From Pseudomonas violetae (lineage in GTDB: Bacteria; Pseudomonadota; Gammaproteobacteria; Pseudomonadales; Pseudomonadaceae), in the NCBI RefSeq assembly GCF_023072615.1, contig NZ_JAKNRW010000022.1:1-64000 (forward strand): a DNA stretch of 64,000 bases, written 5' to 3'. The first letter of the stretch is position 1; every line of letters starts with the position of its first letter. Below, one piece after another: positions 27,709 to 36,886 of the stretch. The notes below the pieces were generated by a model. That model was not told where the DNA came from, did no database searches, and saw nothing but the letters and a program-made list of their open reading frames with translations. Made by a program: the position numbers and the translations under genes.

Positions 27709-27739
27709 GGGCGGGCTCCTCTGGAAGCCGCCCTTTTTT
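27709..27739 (+). terminator. Intrinsic terminator after ppsA
   Basis: GGGCGGGCT and AGCCGCCC form the stem and TTTTTT follows. It ends only 13 bases before the next start codon. Confidence 0.75.
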
Positions 27740-27752
27740 GTGCAAGAGCATT

Positions 27753-28742
27753 ATGCAAAGCAGCAGCAACCTATTTCCTGTCGCCCTGATCAGCGCCGAA
27801 CGCCGCGGTGATCTGAGCGAAGACGTCTATCGTTTGAAACCCGCCAACAGCCCTGACGGCACCGTCGAGCTGGCAGTGACGCGCCTCGGCATGGCCGACG
27901 AGTCGTCGCAACGCGGTGTGCCGGTCATTCTGTTGCACGGCAGCTTCTCCAACCGCCGATTCTGGTTTTCCCCCAAAGGCCTGGGGCTGGGAGCTTATCT
28001 GACCCGCCTCGGTTTTGATGTGTGGATCCCGGAAATGCGCGGCCATGGCCTGTCACAGCGCAACCAGGGTTATCGCCAGAACCGCGTGGCCGACTACGCG
28101 CGCTACGATCTGCCGGCCATTGGCGCCTTCGTACGCGAACAGAGTGGCCAGCCTGCACACTGGATAGGTCATTCGCTGGGGGGCATAACCCTGGCGGCGG
28201 CGCTGGGCGGCCAGTACATCGACGAGTCGGTGGTGGCGTCTGCCGCATTCTTTGGAACGCAGGTGAGCCGCACCTATTGGCCACTGAAGATTCCCCCGGT
28301 GGAGTGGGGCGGGCGCTTCATACTCAAGCGCTTTGCCCAGCTGTCCGGCTCAAGGCTCAAGCGCGGTCCGGAGGACGAGCCGATTGGCCTGGCCCTGGAG
28401 AGCATGCGCTGGTACGGCTTGTTCGGGCGCTTTGGCGATGCGGACAAGGATTGGTGGGCTGGATTGGCGGACGTGCAATTGCCGGTGCTGGCCGTCAGCG
28501 CCGCGGGTGATCATCAGGACCCGGCCTGGGCCTGTCGCAAGCTGTTCGAGCAGATCGGTTCGGAACACAAGCAGTTCGTCAATCTGGGGCGCGATCAGGG
28601 TTTTGCCGATAATTTCGGTCACGTCGAGATGCTCGTCAGCAAAGCCGCGCAAGCTGAAGTGTGGCCGCTGGTTGCGGGCTGGCTGGCGGATCAGCGCACT
28701 GCGCTGTTGCCTGGCCAGGCGGATTTAGCCGCAGCAGTCTGA
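27753..28742 (+). CDS. Alpha/beta-fold hydrolase
   Basis: 329 residues from ATG 27753; the frame also opens at an upstream TTG inside the terminator, which is unlikely. VILLHGSFSNRRFW is the oxyanion region, GHSLGG near residue 142 holds the nucleophile Ser, and SAAGDHQDPAW and the FGHVEM segment provide the acid and His. No signal peptide. Its position between ppsA and rraA matches the order in P. aeruginosa. Substrate unknown; a carboxylesterase or lipase-like role is possible. Confidence 0.8.
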   Translation: MQSSSNLFPVALISAERRGDLSEDVYRLKPANSPDGTVELAVTRLGMADESSQRGVPVILLHGSFSNRRFWFSPKGLGLGAYLTRLGFDVWIPEMRGHGLSQRNQGYRQNRVADYARYDLPAIGAFVREQSGQPAHWIGHSLGGITLAAALGGQYIDESVVASAAFFGTQVSRTYWPLKIPPVEWGGRFILKRFAQLSGSRLKRGPEDEPIGLALESMRWYGLFGRFGDADKDWWAGLADVQLPVLAVSAAGDHQDPAWACRKLFEQIGSEHKQFVNLGRDQGFADNFGHVEMLVSKAAQAEVWPLVAGWLADQRTALLPGQADLAAAV

Positions 28743-28862
28743 GTGCGATGCTCTATCAAGGGCATTTCGCTCGCACCAGGTTGCGGCTAAGATATGACGC
28801 ATCAAGCTTTTCCGGTCACTTTGCGACACCTCGATTGTCTTCCTCTCTACAGGAGTTTCTCG

Positions 28863-29354
28863 ATGAACCATTACATCACGCCTGACCTGTGCGACGCCTA
28901 TCCGGAGCTGGTCCAGGTGCTGGAGCCGATGTTCAGCAATTTTGGTGGCCGTGATTCCTTCGGCGGCGAAATCGTGACCGTCAAGTGCTTCGAAGACAAC
29001 TCGCGGGTCAAGGAGCAGGTCGAGCTCGAGGGGCATGGCAAAGTGATGGTCGTCGACGGCGGCGGTTCCCTGCGTCACGCATTGCTGGGCGACATGCTGG
29101 CCGAGAAGGCCGCGAAGAACGGCTGGGAGGGCCTGGTGATCTACGGCTGCATCCGCGACGTGGATATCATTGCGCAGACCGACTTGGGCGTTCAGGCCCT
29201 CGCCAGCCACCCACGCAAGTCCGACCGGCGTGGCGTCGGCGAAATCAACATCCCGGTGACGTTTGCCGGCGTGACCTTTCGCCCTGGCGAATACATCTAT
29301 GCGGACAACAACGGCGTGATCATCTCGCCGAGCCCGCTGCAGATGCCCGAGTAA
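28863..29354 (+). CDS. rraA: Ribonuclease E activity regulator RraA / aldolase-like fold
   Basis: 163 residues from ATG 28863 with AGGAG upstream. The fold's signature is [20 protein letters not shown] near residue 60 and [12 protein letters not shown] near 95, as in RraA, which binds RNase E and lowers mRNA decay. The family also includes oxaloacetate decarboxylase/HMG aldolase relatives that share the GxRD motif (here GCIRD), so enzymatic activity cannot be excluded. Confidence 0.92.
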   Translation: MNHYITPDLCDAYPELVQVLEPMFSNFGGRDSFGGEIVTVKCFEDNSRVKEQVELEGHGKVMVVDGGGSLRHALLGDMLAEKAAKNGWEGLVIYGCIRDVDIIAQTDLGVQALASHPRKSDRRGVGEINIPVTFAGVTFRPGEYIYADNNGVIISPSPLQMPE

Positions 29355-29381
29355 AAGCGCACGACCAACTTAGGGGTGAGG

Positions 29382-30377
29382 ATGTTCGAGGAAGACAACG
29401 CGCAGTGGGGGCTGGTGCATGCCCTGGTGCTGGATGGTAAAGGCGGTGCGCGTTCGATAGCCCGGACTGAGCTCGATGACTTGCAGTTGCAGGCCCACGA
29501 AAGCCTGTGGCTGCACTGGGATCGCAGTCATCCGCAGACCCAGACCTGGCTGCGCAAATATAGCGGCCTGACTGAATTCAGCTGTGATCTGCTGCTTGAG
29601 GAGAATACCCGGCCACGACTTTTGTCGCTGCCGGACTCCGAGTTGCTGCTGTTCCTGCGCGGAATCAACCTCAACCCCGGGGCTGAACCGGAAGACATGG
29701 TCTCTGTACGCATCTTCGGTTCGGCACAGCGGGTTATTTCCCTGCGACTTCGTCCTTTGCGGGCCACCGATGAATTGCTGGTGCAGCTCGAGGAGGGCAA
29801 AGGTCCGAAAACCGCCTCTGAACTCATTCTTTATATGGCGCAGTTCCTCACCAACAAGGTACAGGATCTGGTCAGTTGCCTCTGCGAAGTGGTCGATGAG
29901 GAAGAAGAAAAACTGGATGCCGACGAACGGTATACACCCGAGCATGGGGCCGTTTTGCAGATCCGTCGCAGGGCGGCTGCGCTGAAAAGATTCCTGGCGC
30001 CCCAACGAGATATTTTCGGCCAACTGACGCGGATCAAATTGCCCTGGTTCGTCGATGACGATGCGGATTACTGGAACGAATTGAACAACAGCCTGACGCG
30101 CTATCTCGAAGAACTGGAATTGACCCGGGAGCGGGTGGGGTTGGTCCTCGAGGCCGAAGATCGGCGTTTGAGTGTGCGCATGAACCGCACGATGTATCGC
30201 TTTGGAATCATCACCGGGATCTTTTTACCGATGAGTTTCCTGACCGGCCTGTTAGGCATAAACGTTGGCGGAATTCCACTGTCCGCAAGCCCATATGGCT
30301 TCCTTGTTGCCTGCCTGATGATGGTCTCGGTGGCGCTCGGGCAATGGTGGTTATTCCGTCGTTTGCGTTGGGTCTGA
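29382..30377 (+). CDS. cmaX: CorA/ZntB-family divalent cation transporter (CmaX)
   Basis: 331 residues from ATG 29382, with AGGGGTG before it; a GTG six bases upstream is the alternative. A large N-terminal cytoplasmic domain with a long helical stalk is followed by two C-terminal membrane helices (YRFGIITGIFLPMSFLTGLL and FLVACLMMVSVALGQWW). The pore motif is GIN (LLGINVGG) rather than GMN, as in ZntB-type members. The position before crfX-cmpX-sigX matches cmaX of P. aeruginosa. Probably moves Zn or Mg. Confidence 0.88.
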   Translation: MFEEDNAQWGLVHALVLDGKGGARSIARTELDDLQLQAHESLWLHWDRSHPQTQTWLRKYSGLTEFSCDLLLEENTRPRLLSLPDSELLLFLRGINLNPGAEPEDMVSVRIFGSAQRVISLRLRPLRATDELLVQLEEGKGPKTASELILYMAQFLTNKVQDLVSCLCEVVDEEEEKLDADERYTPEHGAVLQIRRRAAALKRFLAPQRDIFGQLTRIKLPWFVDDDADYWNELNNSLTRYLEELELTRERVGLVLEAEDRRLSVRMNRTMYRFGIITGIFLPMSFLTGLLGINVGGIPLSASPYGFLVACLMMVSVALGQWWLFRRLRWV

Positions 30378-30440
30378 CGATGCGGCATGTGACCCAGTCA
30401 AATTTGGCCGCGTCTTTCACAGACATCACGAGAGGTGCGT

Positions 30441-30689
30441 ATGCACGATCCGTTTGAACAGTCTTTGCGCGACATGCTCAACGCATCACCGTCTACCCGG
30501 GACGACGATGCGTGCCTTGGGCGTGTATTGAAAACCGCCAACCGCCAGGTCGGCGCCGGTGATCTGTTCAGTCTGCTGGGCCGTTGGTTGCCCGCGCTGA
30601 TGATCGCCCTGAATAACGGATCGGCCCATGTTTCGCCGGTTTCCCGTCACCGTAAACCTACCGTTCGCACTGCTGATAAGGCTGATTGA
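30441..30689 (+). CDS. crfX: CrfX, small protein of the SigX locus
   Basis: 82 residues from ATG 30441 with GAGAGGTG before it. No recognised domain. The N-terminal DPFEQSLRDMLN and the moderately hydrophobic LFSLLGRWLPALMIALNN match CrfX proteins found between cmaX and cmpX in pseudomonads. Three bases separate it from cmpX, so the two are one transcript. Role unknown. Confidence 0.85.
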   Translation: MHDPFEQSLRDMLNASPSTRDDDACLGRVLKTANRQVGAGDLFSLLGRWLPALMIALNNGSAHVSPVSRHRKPTVRTADKAD

Positions 30690-30691
30690 AT

Positions 30692-31516
30692 ATGGAACTT
30701 GATCTCTGGACTCAGAGCCTCGTCACTGCAATGACTGCGTTATGGACCAAGGTTGCAAACTTCATCCCGAACCTCTTTGGCGCACTGGTGGTGCTGCTCC
30801 TGGGCTTCGTGGTGGCCAAGCTGCTCGACACGCTGCTCTCCAAACTGCTGGCCAAGCTGGGCCTCGATCGCCTGATGGGCGGCACCGGGTTGACCAAGCT
30901 GTTGTCCCGGGCGGGGCTGCAGGTGCCGATCTCGACCTTGATCGGTAAAATCGTCTATTGGTTCGTCCTGCTGATTTTTTTGGTGTCTGCTGCGGAATCT
31001 CTTGGGCTCGAGCGAGTCTCATCTACGCTGGACATGCTTGCGCTGTATTTGCCGAAAGTGTTCGGTGCAGCCGCAGTATTGCTGGTAGGGGTGTTGCTGG
31101 CGCAACTGGCCAATGGGCTGGTGCGAGGTGCTGCTGAGGGTGTAGGGCTGGATTACGCGGCCGGCCTGGGTCGAATCGCCCAGGGCCTCGTCATCATCAT
31201 CAGTATTTCGGTGGCGATCAGCCAGTTGGAGGTCAAGACTGACCTGCTCAACCACGTGATCGTGATCGTTTTGATTACCGTTGGTCTGGCCGTAGCGCTT
31301 GCCATGGGCTTGGGAAGCCGGGAAATCGCCGGTCAGATTCTTGCGGGAATCTATGTGCGTGAGTTGTATCAGGTTGGGCAACAAGTGCGTGTTGGCGAGG
31401 TCGAAGGCCAGATCGAAGAGATCGGCACGGTTAAAACCACATTGCTGACCGACGAGGGTGAGCTAGTCTCTCTCTCCAATCGGATCCTCCTGGAGCAGCA
31501 TGTGAGTAGCCGCTAA
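30692..31516 (+). CDS. cmpX: CmpX, small-conductance mechanosensitive channel-like protein
   Basis: 274 residues. About five hydrophobic helices (LFGALVVLLLGFVVAKLLDT, IVYWFVLLIFLVSA, VFGAAAVLLVGVLLAQLA and two more to residue 205) precede an MscS-like beta domain (GQQVRVGEVEGQIEEIGTVK, then TTLLTDEGELVSLSNRILL). In P. aeruginosa and P. fluorescens CmpX affects membrane fluidity, c-di-GMP and SigX activity. Lies 88 bases before sigX. Confidence 0.93.
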   Translation: MELDLWTQSLVTAMTALWTKVANFIPNLFGALVVLLLGFVVAKLLDTLLSKLLAKLGLDRLMGGTGLTKLLSRAGLQVPISTLIGKIVYWFVLLIFLVSAAESLGLERVSSTLDMLALYLPKVFGAAAVLLVGVLLAQLANGLVRGAAEGVGLDYAAGLGRIAQGLVIIISISVAISQLEVKTDLLNHVIVIVLITVGLAVALAMGLGSREIAGQILAGIYVRELYQVGQQVRVGEVEGQIEEIGTVKTTLLTDEGELVSLSNRILLEQHVSSR

Positions 31517-31604
31517 CCCGGCAAACCCTGCTAATGTATGCCGCCGCAAATTGCCCTGGAAAGGGCTGCGGCGGACATTGACCTGACTGTCGGCCCGACT
31601 TGTT

Positions 31605-32195
31605 TTGAATAAAGCTCAATCGCTCTCCACGCGCTACGACCCCCGCGAGCTCTCTGATGAGGAGTTGGTCGCGCGCTCGCATACCGAGCTGTTTCACGTA
31701 ACGCGCGCCTATGAAGAACTGATGCGGCGTTACCAACGAACATTATTTAACGTCTGTGCGAGATATCTTGGGAACGATCGCGACGCAGACGATGTCTGTC
31801 AAGAAGTGATGTTGAAGGTGTTGTACGGCCTGAAGAACTTCGAGGGGAAATCGAAGTTCAAGACATGGCTATATAGCATCACGTACAACGAATGCATCAC
31901 ACAGTATCGCAAGGAGCGGCGTAAGCGTCGCTTGATGGACGCTTTGAGTTTGGACCCCCTCGAGGAAGCATCTGAAGAAAAGATGCCCAAACCCGAGGAA
32001 AAGGGTGGACTTGATCGCTGGTTGGTGTATGTGAACCCGATTGACCGCGAAATTCTGGTGCTACGTTTTGTCGCAGAGCTGGAATTTCAGGAGATCGCAG
32101 ACATCATGCACATGGGTTTGAGTGCAACAAAAATGCGTTACAAACGTGCTCTAGATAAATTGCGTGAGAAATTTGCAGGCGTAGCTGAAACTTAG
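31605..32195 (+). CDS. sigX: ECF sigma factor SigX
   Basis: 196 residues beginning at a TTG (31605), which gives the conserved N-terminus MNKAQSLSTRYDPRELSDEE. No ATG fits. Sigma region 2 includes DADDVCQEVMLKVL with YGLKNFEGKSKFKTWLYSI, and region 4 contains LEFQEIADIMHMGLSATKMR. SigX controls oprF, fatty-acid and envelope genes and is linked to membrane stress through CmpX. No anti-sigma gene lies next to it, as usual for SigX. Confidence 0.97.
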   Translation: MNKAQSLSTRYDPRELSDEELVARSHTELFHVTRAYEELMRRYQRTLFNVCARYLGNDRDADDVCQEVMLKVLYGLKNFEGKSKFKTWLYSITYNECITQYRKERRKRRLMDALSLDPLEEASEEKMPKPEEKGGLDRWLVYVNPIDREILVLRFVAELEFQEIADIMHMGLSATKMRYKRALDKLREKFAGVAET

Positions 32196-32221
32196 TTCGA
32201 CGCAAATACCTCTTACGTGTA

Positions 32222-32243
32222 GGCAAGTTCTGATAGACTTGCC
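32222..32243. promoter_or_regulatory. Inverted repeat in the sigX-oprF gap
   Basis: GGCAAGT-N8-ACTTGCC, 26 bases after the sigX stop and about 60 bases before oprF. No T run follows, so it is not an ordinary terminator. The gap must also hold the oprF promoter(s). Confidence 0.45.
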
Positions 32244-32302
32244 GCCGAGTTGTCCCCCGGTTTGCGGGACTGCTTCACAATCACCAGATGGGGATTTAAC
32301 GG

Positions 32303-33337
32303 ATGAAACTGAAAAACACCTTGGGCTTGGCCATTGGTTCTCTTATTGCTGCCACTTCGTTCGGCGCACTGGCACAAGGCCAAGGCGCAGTTGAAATCGA
32401 AGGCTTCGCTAAGAAAGAACAATTCGACAGCGCTCGTAACTTCAAGAACAACGGCAACCTGTTCGGCGGTTCCGTAGGTTACTTCCTGACCGACGACGTT
32501 GAACTGCGTCTGGGCTACGACGAAGTGCACAACGTTCGTTCCAACGACGGCCGTAACATCAAGGGCGCCAACACCGCTCTGGACGCTCTGTACCACTTCA
32601 ACAACCCAGGCGACATGGTTCGTCCATACGTATCGGCTGGTTTCTCTGATCAGAGCATCGGTCAGAACGGCTCGAGCGGTCGTAACCGTTCCACCTTCGC
32701 CAACGTTGGCGGCGGTGCCAAGCTGTACTTCACCGAGAACTTCTACGCCCGTGCTGGCGTTGAAGCTCAATACAACATCGACCAGGGCGACACCGAGTGG
32801 GCTCCTAGCGTCGGTATCGGTGTGAACTTCGGTGGCGGCTCCAAGCCTGCAGCTGCTCCAGTTCCAGCACCAGCTGAAGTCTGCTCCGACAGCGACAACG
32901 ATGGCGTTTGCGACAACGTTGACAAGTGCCCAGACACCCCAGCCAACGTAACTGTTGATGCTGACGGCTGCCCTGCAGTTGCTGAAGTTGTTCGTGTAGA
33001 ATTGGACGTTAAGTTCGATTTCGACAAATCTGTTGTTAAAACCGACAGCTACGGCGACATCAAGAACCTGGCTGACTTCATGAAGCAGTACCCATCGACC
33101 AGCACCACTGTTGAAGGTCACACTGACTCCGTCGGTCCTGACGCTTACAACCAGAAACTGTCCGAGCGTCGTGCAAACGCCGTTAAGCAAGTTCTGACCA
33201 ACCAGTACGGTGTTGAGTCGTCCCGCGTTCAGTCTGTTGGCTACGGCGAATCCCGCCCAGTTGCTGACAACGCTACTGACGCTGGCCGTGCTGTAAACCG
33301 TCGCGTAGAAGCGCAGGTTGAAGCTCAAGCTAAGTAA
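32303..33337 (+). CDS. oprF: Major outer membrane porin OprF
   Basis: 344 residues with a signal peptide ending ALA near residue 24. N-terminal eight-strand beta-barrel (residues ~25-185), a hinge with a Pro/Ala stretch and a Cys-containing loop (EVCSDSDNDGVCDNVDKCPD, four cysteines together with DGCP), and the C-terminal OmpA domain that binds peptidoglycan (VEGHTDSVGPDAYNQKLSER). Codon use is that of a very highly expressed gene. Gene order sigX-oprF is conserved. Confidence 0.98.
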   Translation: MKLKNTLGLAIGSLIAATSFGALAQGQGAVEIEGFAKKEQFDSARNFKNNGNLFGGSVGYFLTDDVELRLGYDEVHNVRSNDGRNIKGANTALDALYHFNNPGDMVRPYVSAGFSDQSIGQNGSSGRNRSTFANVGGGAKLYFTENFYARAGVEAQYNIDQGDTEWAPSVGIGVNFGGGSKPAAAPVPAPAEVCSDSDNDGVCDNVDKCPDTPANVTVDADGCPAVAEVVRVELDVKFDFDKSVVKTDSYGDIKNLADFMKQYPSTSTTVEGHTDSVGPDAYNQKLSERRANAVKQVLTNQYGVESSRVQSVGYGESRPVADNATDAGRAVNRRVEAQVEAQAK

Positions 33338-33354
33338 TTAGCTCGCAGCTCTGG

Positions 33355-33380
33355 AAAAGCCCGGCCTAGGCCGGGCTTTT
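33355..33380 (+). terminator. oprF terminator
   Basis: A 26-base perfect palindrome (AAAAGCCCGGCC and its complement) that ends TTTT, then CTTT. It can also serve the convergent cobA transcript from the other side. Confidence 0.9.
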
Positions 33381-33407
33381 CTTTGCCTGCGATTTGAGTT
33401 GCACGGC

Positions 33408-34157
33408 TCAACGCAGGGCCCTGTAGGCACTCCCCGAGGCTGCGATCTTTTGATTTTCCGCCACAGCGCCGATCACCAGGATCGCCGGGCTTTTCAGTTC
33501 GAACGCGCTGGCATCCTGGTCCATGGTGCTCAGGTCGCTGCGGCATTCACGCTGATGGGGCAGTGAGGCGTTTTCGATCATGGCCACCGGCGTATCCAGG
33601 GCCATCCCGCCGGCAAGCAGTTGCTCACGGATCTCGCCCAGCTTTGCCACCCCCATGTATACCACCAGGGTGGTACCCCCTTGGGCCAGCGCCTGCCAGT
33701 TCAGGCTGCTGCCGTCCTGGGTATGGGCCGTCACCAGGGTCACGCCGCGGGCAACTCCGCGCAGGGTCAGCGAAATGTCGCACTGCGTCGCCCCAGCCAG
33801 CCCGGCCGTAATGCCGTTAACCAGTTCAACCTCCACCCCCCGCTCGCGCAGCCACTGCGCTTCCTCACCGCCGCGCCCGAAAATGCACGGGTCACCGCCT
33901 TTGAGCCTTACCACGCACTTGCCCTGGCGCGCATAACGCAACATCAGGCGATGGATGAACGCCTGGGGCGTGGAGCGACAGCCGCCGCGCTTGCCCACGG
34001 CAATGATTCGCGCCTGGGGGCAATGCTCCAGGACCGCATCGTTGACCAGGTCGTCGATCAGCACCACATCGGCCTCGCACAGGGCGCGTACCGCTTTGAG
34101 AGTCAACAGTTCCGGGTCGCCGGGACCTGCGCCCACCAGCCAGACTTTTGCGCTCAT
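33408..34157 (-). CDS. cobA: Uroporphyrinogen-III C-methyltransferase
   Basis: 249 residues from ATG 34155-34157 (GAGGA upstream); an in-frame ATG at 34172 overlaps the preceding stop. Makes precorrin-2 for siroheme, needed by nitrite and sulfite reductases. Motifs: WLVGAGPGDPELLTLKA, VVRLKGGDPCIFGRGGEEA and GITAGLAGA. It lacks the CysG oxidase/chelatase half. The last residues (ENQKIAASGSAYRALR) look translated from a REP-like repeat. Last gene of the nitrate reductase transcript. Confidence 0.95.
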   Translation of the reverse strand: MSAKVWLVGAGPGDPELLTLKAVRALCEADVVLIDDLVNDAVLEHCPQARIIAVGKRGGCRSTPQAFIHRLMLRYARQGKCVVRLKGGDPCIFGRGGEEAQWLRERGVEVELVNGITAGLAGATQCDISLTLRGVARGVTLVTAHTQDGSSLNWQALAQGGTTLVVYMGVAKLGEIREQLLAGGMALDTPVAMIENASLPHQRECRSDLSTMDQDASAFELKSPAILVIGAVAENQKIAASGSAYRALR

Positions 34158-34168
34158 AGTGTTTTTCC

Positions 34169-36886
34169 TCATGAGATAACGGCGATCGGCCGCGCCGTGG
34201 CGGCCAGCAGTCGCTTGATTTCCGGGACGCACGAACCGCACTGCGTGCCGCAACCCAATTCCTGTTTAAGGCCCTGCAAGTCCAGGCCGCGGCCAATGCC
34301 AGCGCAGACCGCGTTGTGACTGACGTTGCGGCAGTTACACAGGGTTTTATTGCCCGGGCCAATGGCGGCGCCATCGCCGGGTGGTGCACTCAAGGGTGCA
34401 AGCATCCAGCGCCGCAGTTGTTCGGTGGCACGCCCTTCCAGCCACAGGTTTTGCAGCCAGTGCTGGGCCAGGGTTTCTCCGGCCAGGCGGATGGCGATGA
34501 TCCTGCCGTTGTCGATACGCACCCGTTTGCCGATCGAGCGCCGCTCGTCGTCGTAGGTCAGCACAGCGCCCGCTTCCAGGCCCAGGCATTGGTCGATGTC
34601 GTGCAATAGCTGGCGGTCGGGCGCCGAGGCGCTGGCAGCGCGTATAAGCAGTGCCGGGCGCTCGCGGCCAGCGAGACTTAGACTCGCGTAGGAAAATTCC
34701 TCGCAGAGGGGTCTCAAGCGCTCAAAATGCTGTTGAACATCGCCTTCGACCAGGGCGAAAAGCTGCCACGGCAGTTCTACCGGTTCAATGCGGACTGCGC
34801 TGTGCTTCAGTTCAGGCTGCTTCGACAAGGGGTCGAAGGCCGGTTGAGTCAGTGTATTTACACCACCTTTGAGAAACCGGTCGCCCCAGTGCATCGGTAA
34901 AAACGCCTGGCCCGGCCGCACGTTCTCGTCAGGGGTGACCGGCAGAATCACCGCGCCGCGCCGACTCTCCAGGCTGATCAGGGCGCCCGGCTGCAAGCGA
35001 TAGCGGCGTAGCTCATCCGGGTGCAGGCTCAACACCGCTTCACTGACGTGACCGAACAGCTGCGCCGCGGTGCCGGTGCGGCTCATGCCGTGCCATTGGT
35101 CGCGCAGGCGCCCGGTGATCAGGGTCAGGGGAAACCGCGCATCCCGTTGCTCCTTGGCGGCGCAATAAGGGTCGGCGATGAATTGGGCGCGACCGTTGTC
35201 GGTCGGGAATATCCCGTGACCGTAGAGTCGCGCCGTGCCTTGGCTGGCACCAGGCGGGAAGGGCCATTGCTGCGGGCCGATCTGGTCGATCAAGGCATGG
35301 CTGAGCCCAGACAGGTCCAGATCGCGGCCTTGGGTCAGCAGCTTGTACTCGTCAAAGATCTGCGCCGCCGTGTCGAAGGCAAACAGGCTGGCCTGCTGTG
35401 GGCGCAGATGTTTTTCCAAGCGGCGTGCGAAATCCAGCGTAATGGCCCAGTCGGGCCGGGCTTCGCCAGGTGCGACGACGGCCTGGCGCACGTGGGAAAT
35501 GCGCCGTTCGGAGTTGGTCACCGTGCCATCCTTCTCCCCCCAGCTGGCGGCAGGCAGTAACAGGTCGGCGAAGGGCGCGGTTTCCGTCGTGCGAAAAGCT
35601 TCCTGCAACACCACGAACGGGCACGCTTGCAAGGCTTCGCGCACGGCGGTCTGGTCAGGCAACGATTGCGCGGGGTTGGTGCAGGCGATCCACAAGGCTT
35701 TGATCCGGCCACTGCGGACCTGCTCGAACAGCTCGATCGCGGTCAGCCCGGTGCTGTTTGGAAGTTGCTCAACGCCCCAATAGGTTGCCACTTCCTCACG
35801 ATGCTCGGCATTGGCGGCATCGCGATGGCCCGGCAGCAGGTTCGACAGGCTGCCGGTTTCGCGCCCGCCCATGGCATTGGGCTGACCGGTCAGCGAGAAA
35901 GGTCCTGCACCGGGACGGCCGATTTGCCCGGTGGCCAGGTGCAGGTTGATCAGCGCGCTATTCTTGGCGCTGCCCGCCGTGGACTGGTTCAACCCCATGC
36001 ACCACAGCGAGAGGAAACTCGCCGAAGTGCCGACCCACTGCGCACACTGCTGCAGCTGTTCGAGACTGATCGCGCACAGTTGCGCGACCATTTGCGGGGT
36101 GTAGTCGCGCACCAGGTTTTCAAGCTCTGGCAGGCCTTGGGTATGCGCCTTGATAAAGTCGTGATCGACCCAGTCTTCCCACAGCAGCAGGTGCAGGATC
36201 CCATGGAACAGGGCGACATCGCTGCCAGGCTGTATCGCCAGGTGCAGGTCCGCCAGGTCGCAGGTGTCGGTACGACGTGGGTCGATAACGATGACTTTCA
36301 TCTGCGGTCGGCGGGATTTGGCTTCTTCCAGGCGCCGGAAAAGTACCGGGTGGGCGTAGGCCATGTTGCTGCCGACGATCATCACGCAATCACTCGACTC
36401 CAGGTCTTCGTAGCTGCAAGGCGGGGCGTCTGCGCCCAGGCTGCGCTTGTAGCCGACCACCGCCGACGACATGCACAGGCGTGAGTTGCTGTCGATGTTG
36501 TTGGTGCCTACCAGCGCTCGCGCCAGCTTGTTGAAGCTGTAGTAATCCTCGGTCAGCAATTGCCCGGAGATGTAGAACGCTACGCTGTCCGGGCCGTGCT
36601 CGGCGAGGGTGCGGGCAAATACGCTGGCGGCGTGATCGAGGGCGGTGTCCCAGTCGGTGCGGCTGCGTGCCAGGGATTTGCCCAGGCGCAGTTCCGGGTA
36701 CAGCGCTCGTGCCGCCAGGTCTCCCGTCAGGTGCAGGGTCGAGCCCTTGCTGCACAATTTGCCGAAGTTGGCGGGATGCGCCGGATCGCCGCTGACGCCG
36801 AGGATGCGCTCGCCGTCATGTTCGATCAGCACGCCGCAGCCGACCCCGCAGTAGCAGCAGGTTGAAGCGGTGATCTGGTGGTCCAT
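34169..36886 (-). CDS. nasA: Assimilatory nitrate reductase, catalytic subunit
   Basis: 905 residues. N-terminal [4Fe-4S] ligands Cys10, Cys13, Cys17 and Cys45 (STCCYCGVGCG, then KLCSKG) are followed by Mo-bis-MGD domains (SNMAYAHPVLFRRLEEAK; VLQEAFRTTETAPFADLLLP; LITGRLRDQWHGMSRTG). The C-terminal ~60 residues are a BFD-like [2Fe-2S] domain (CNCRNVSH with CGTQCGSC). It reduces nitrate to nitrite in the cytoplasm. Its ATG overlaps the upstream FAD reductase stop (TGATG at 36884-36888), so the two are translated together. Confidence 0.95.
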   Translation of the reverse strand: MDHQITASTCCYCGVGCGVLIEHDGERILGVSGDPAHPANFGKLCSKGSTLHLTGDLAARALYPELRLGKSLARSRTDWDTALDHAASVFARTLAEHGPDSVAFYISGQLLTEDYYSFNKLARALVGTNNIDSNSRLCMSSAVVGYKRSLGADAPPCSYEDLESSDCVMIVGSNMAYAHPVLFRRLEEAKSRRPQMKVIVIDPRRTDTCDLADLHLAIQPGSDVALFHGILHLLLWEDWVDHDFIKAHTQGLPELENLVRDYTPQMVAQLCAISLEQLQQCAQWVGTSASFLSLWCMGLNQSTAGSAKNSALINLHLATGQIGRPGAGPFSLTGQPNAMGGRETGSLSNLLPGHRDAANAEHREEVATYWGVEQLPNSTGLTAIELFEQVRSGRIKALWIACTNPAQSLPDQTAVREALQACPFVVLQEAFRTTETAPFADLLLPAASWGEKDGTVTNSERRISHVRQAVVAPGEARPDWAITLDFARRLEKHLRPQQASLFAFDTAAQIFDEYKLLTQGRDLDLSGLSHALIDQIGPQQWPFPPGASQGTARLYGHGIFPTDNGRAQFIADPYCAAKEQRDARFPLTLITGRLRDQWHGMSRTGTAAQLFGHVSEAVLSLHPDELRRYRLQPGALISLESRRGAVILPVTPDENVRPGQAFLPMHWGDRFLKGGVNTLTQPAFDPLSKQPELKHSAVRIEPVELPWQLFALVEGDVQQHFERLRPLCEEFSYASLSLAGRERPALLIRAASASAPDRQLLHDIDQCLGLEAGAVLTYDDERRSIGKRVRIDNGRIIAIRLAGETLAQHWLQNLWLEGRATEQLRRWMLAPLSAPPGDGAAIGPGNKTLCNCRNVSHNAVCAGIGRGLDLQGLKQELGCGTQCGSCVPEIKRLLAATARPIAVIS

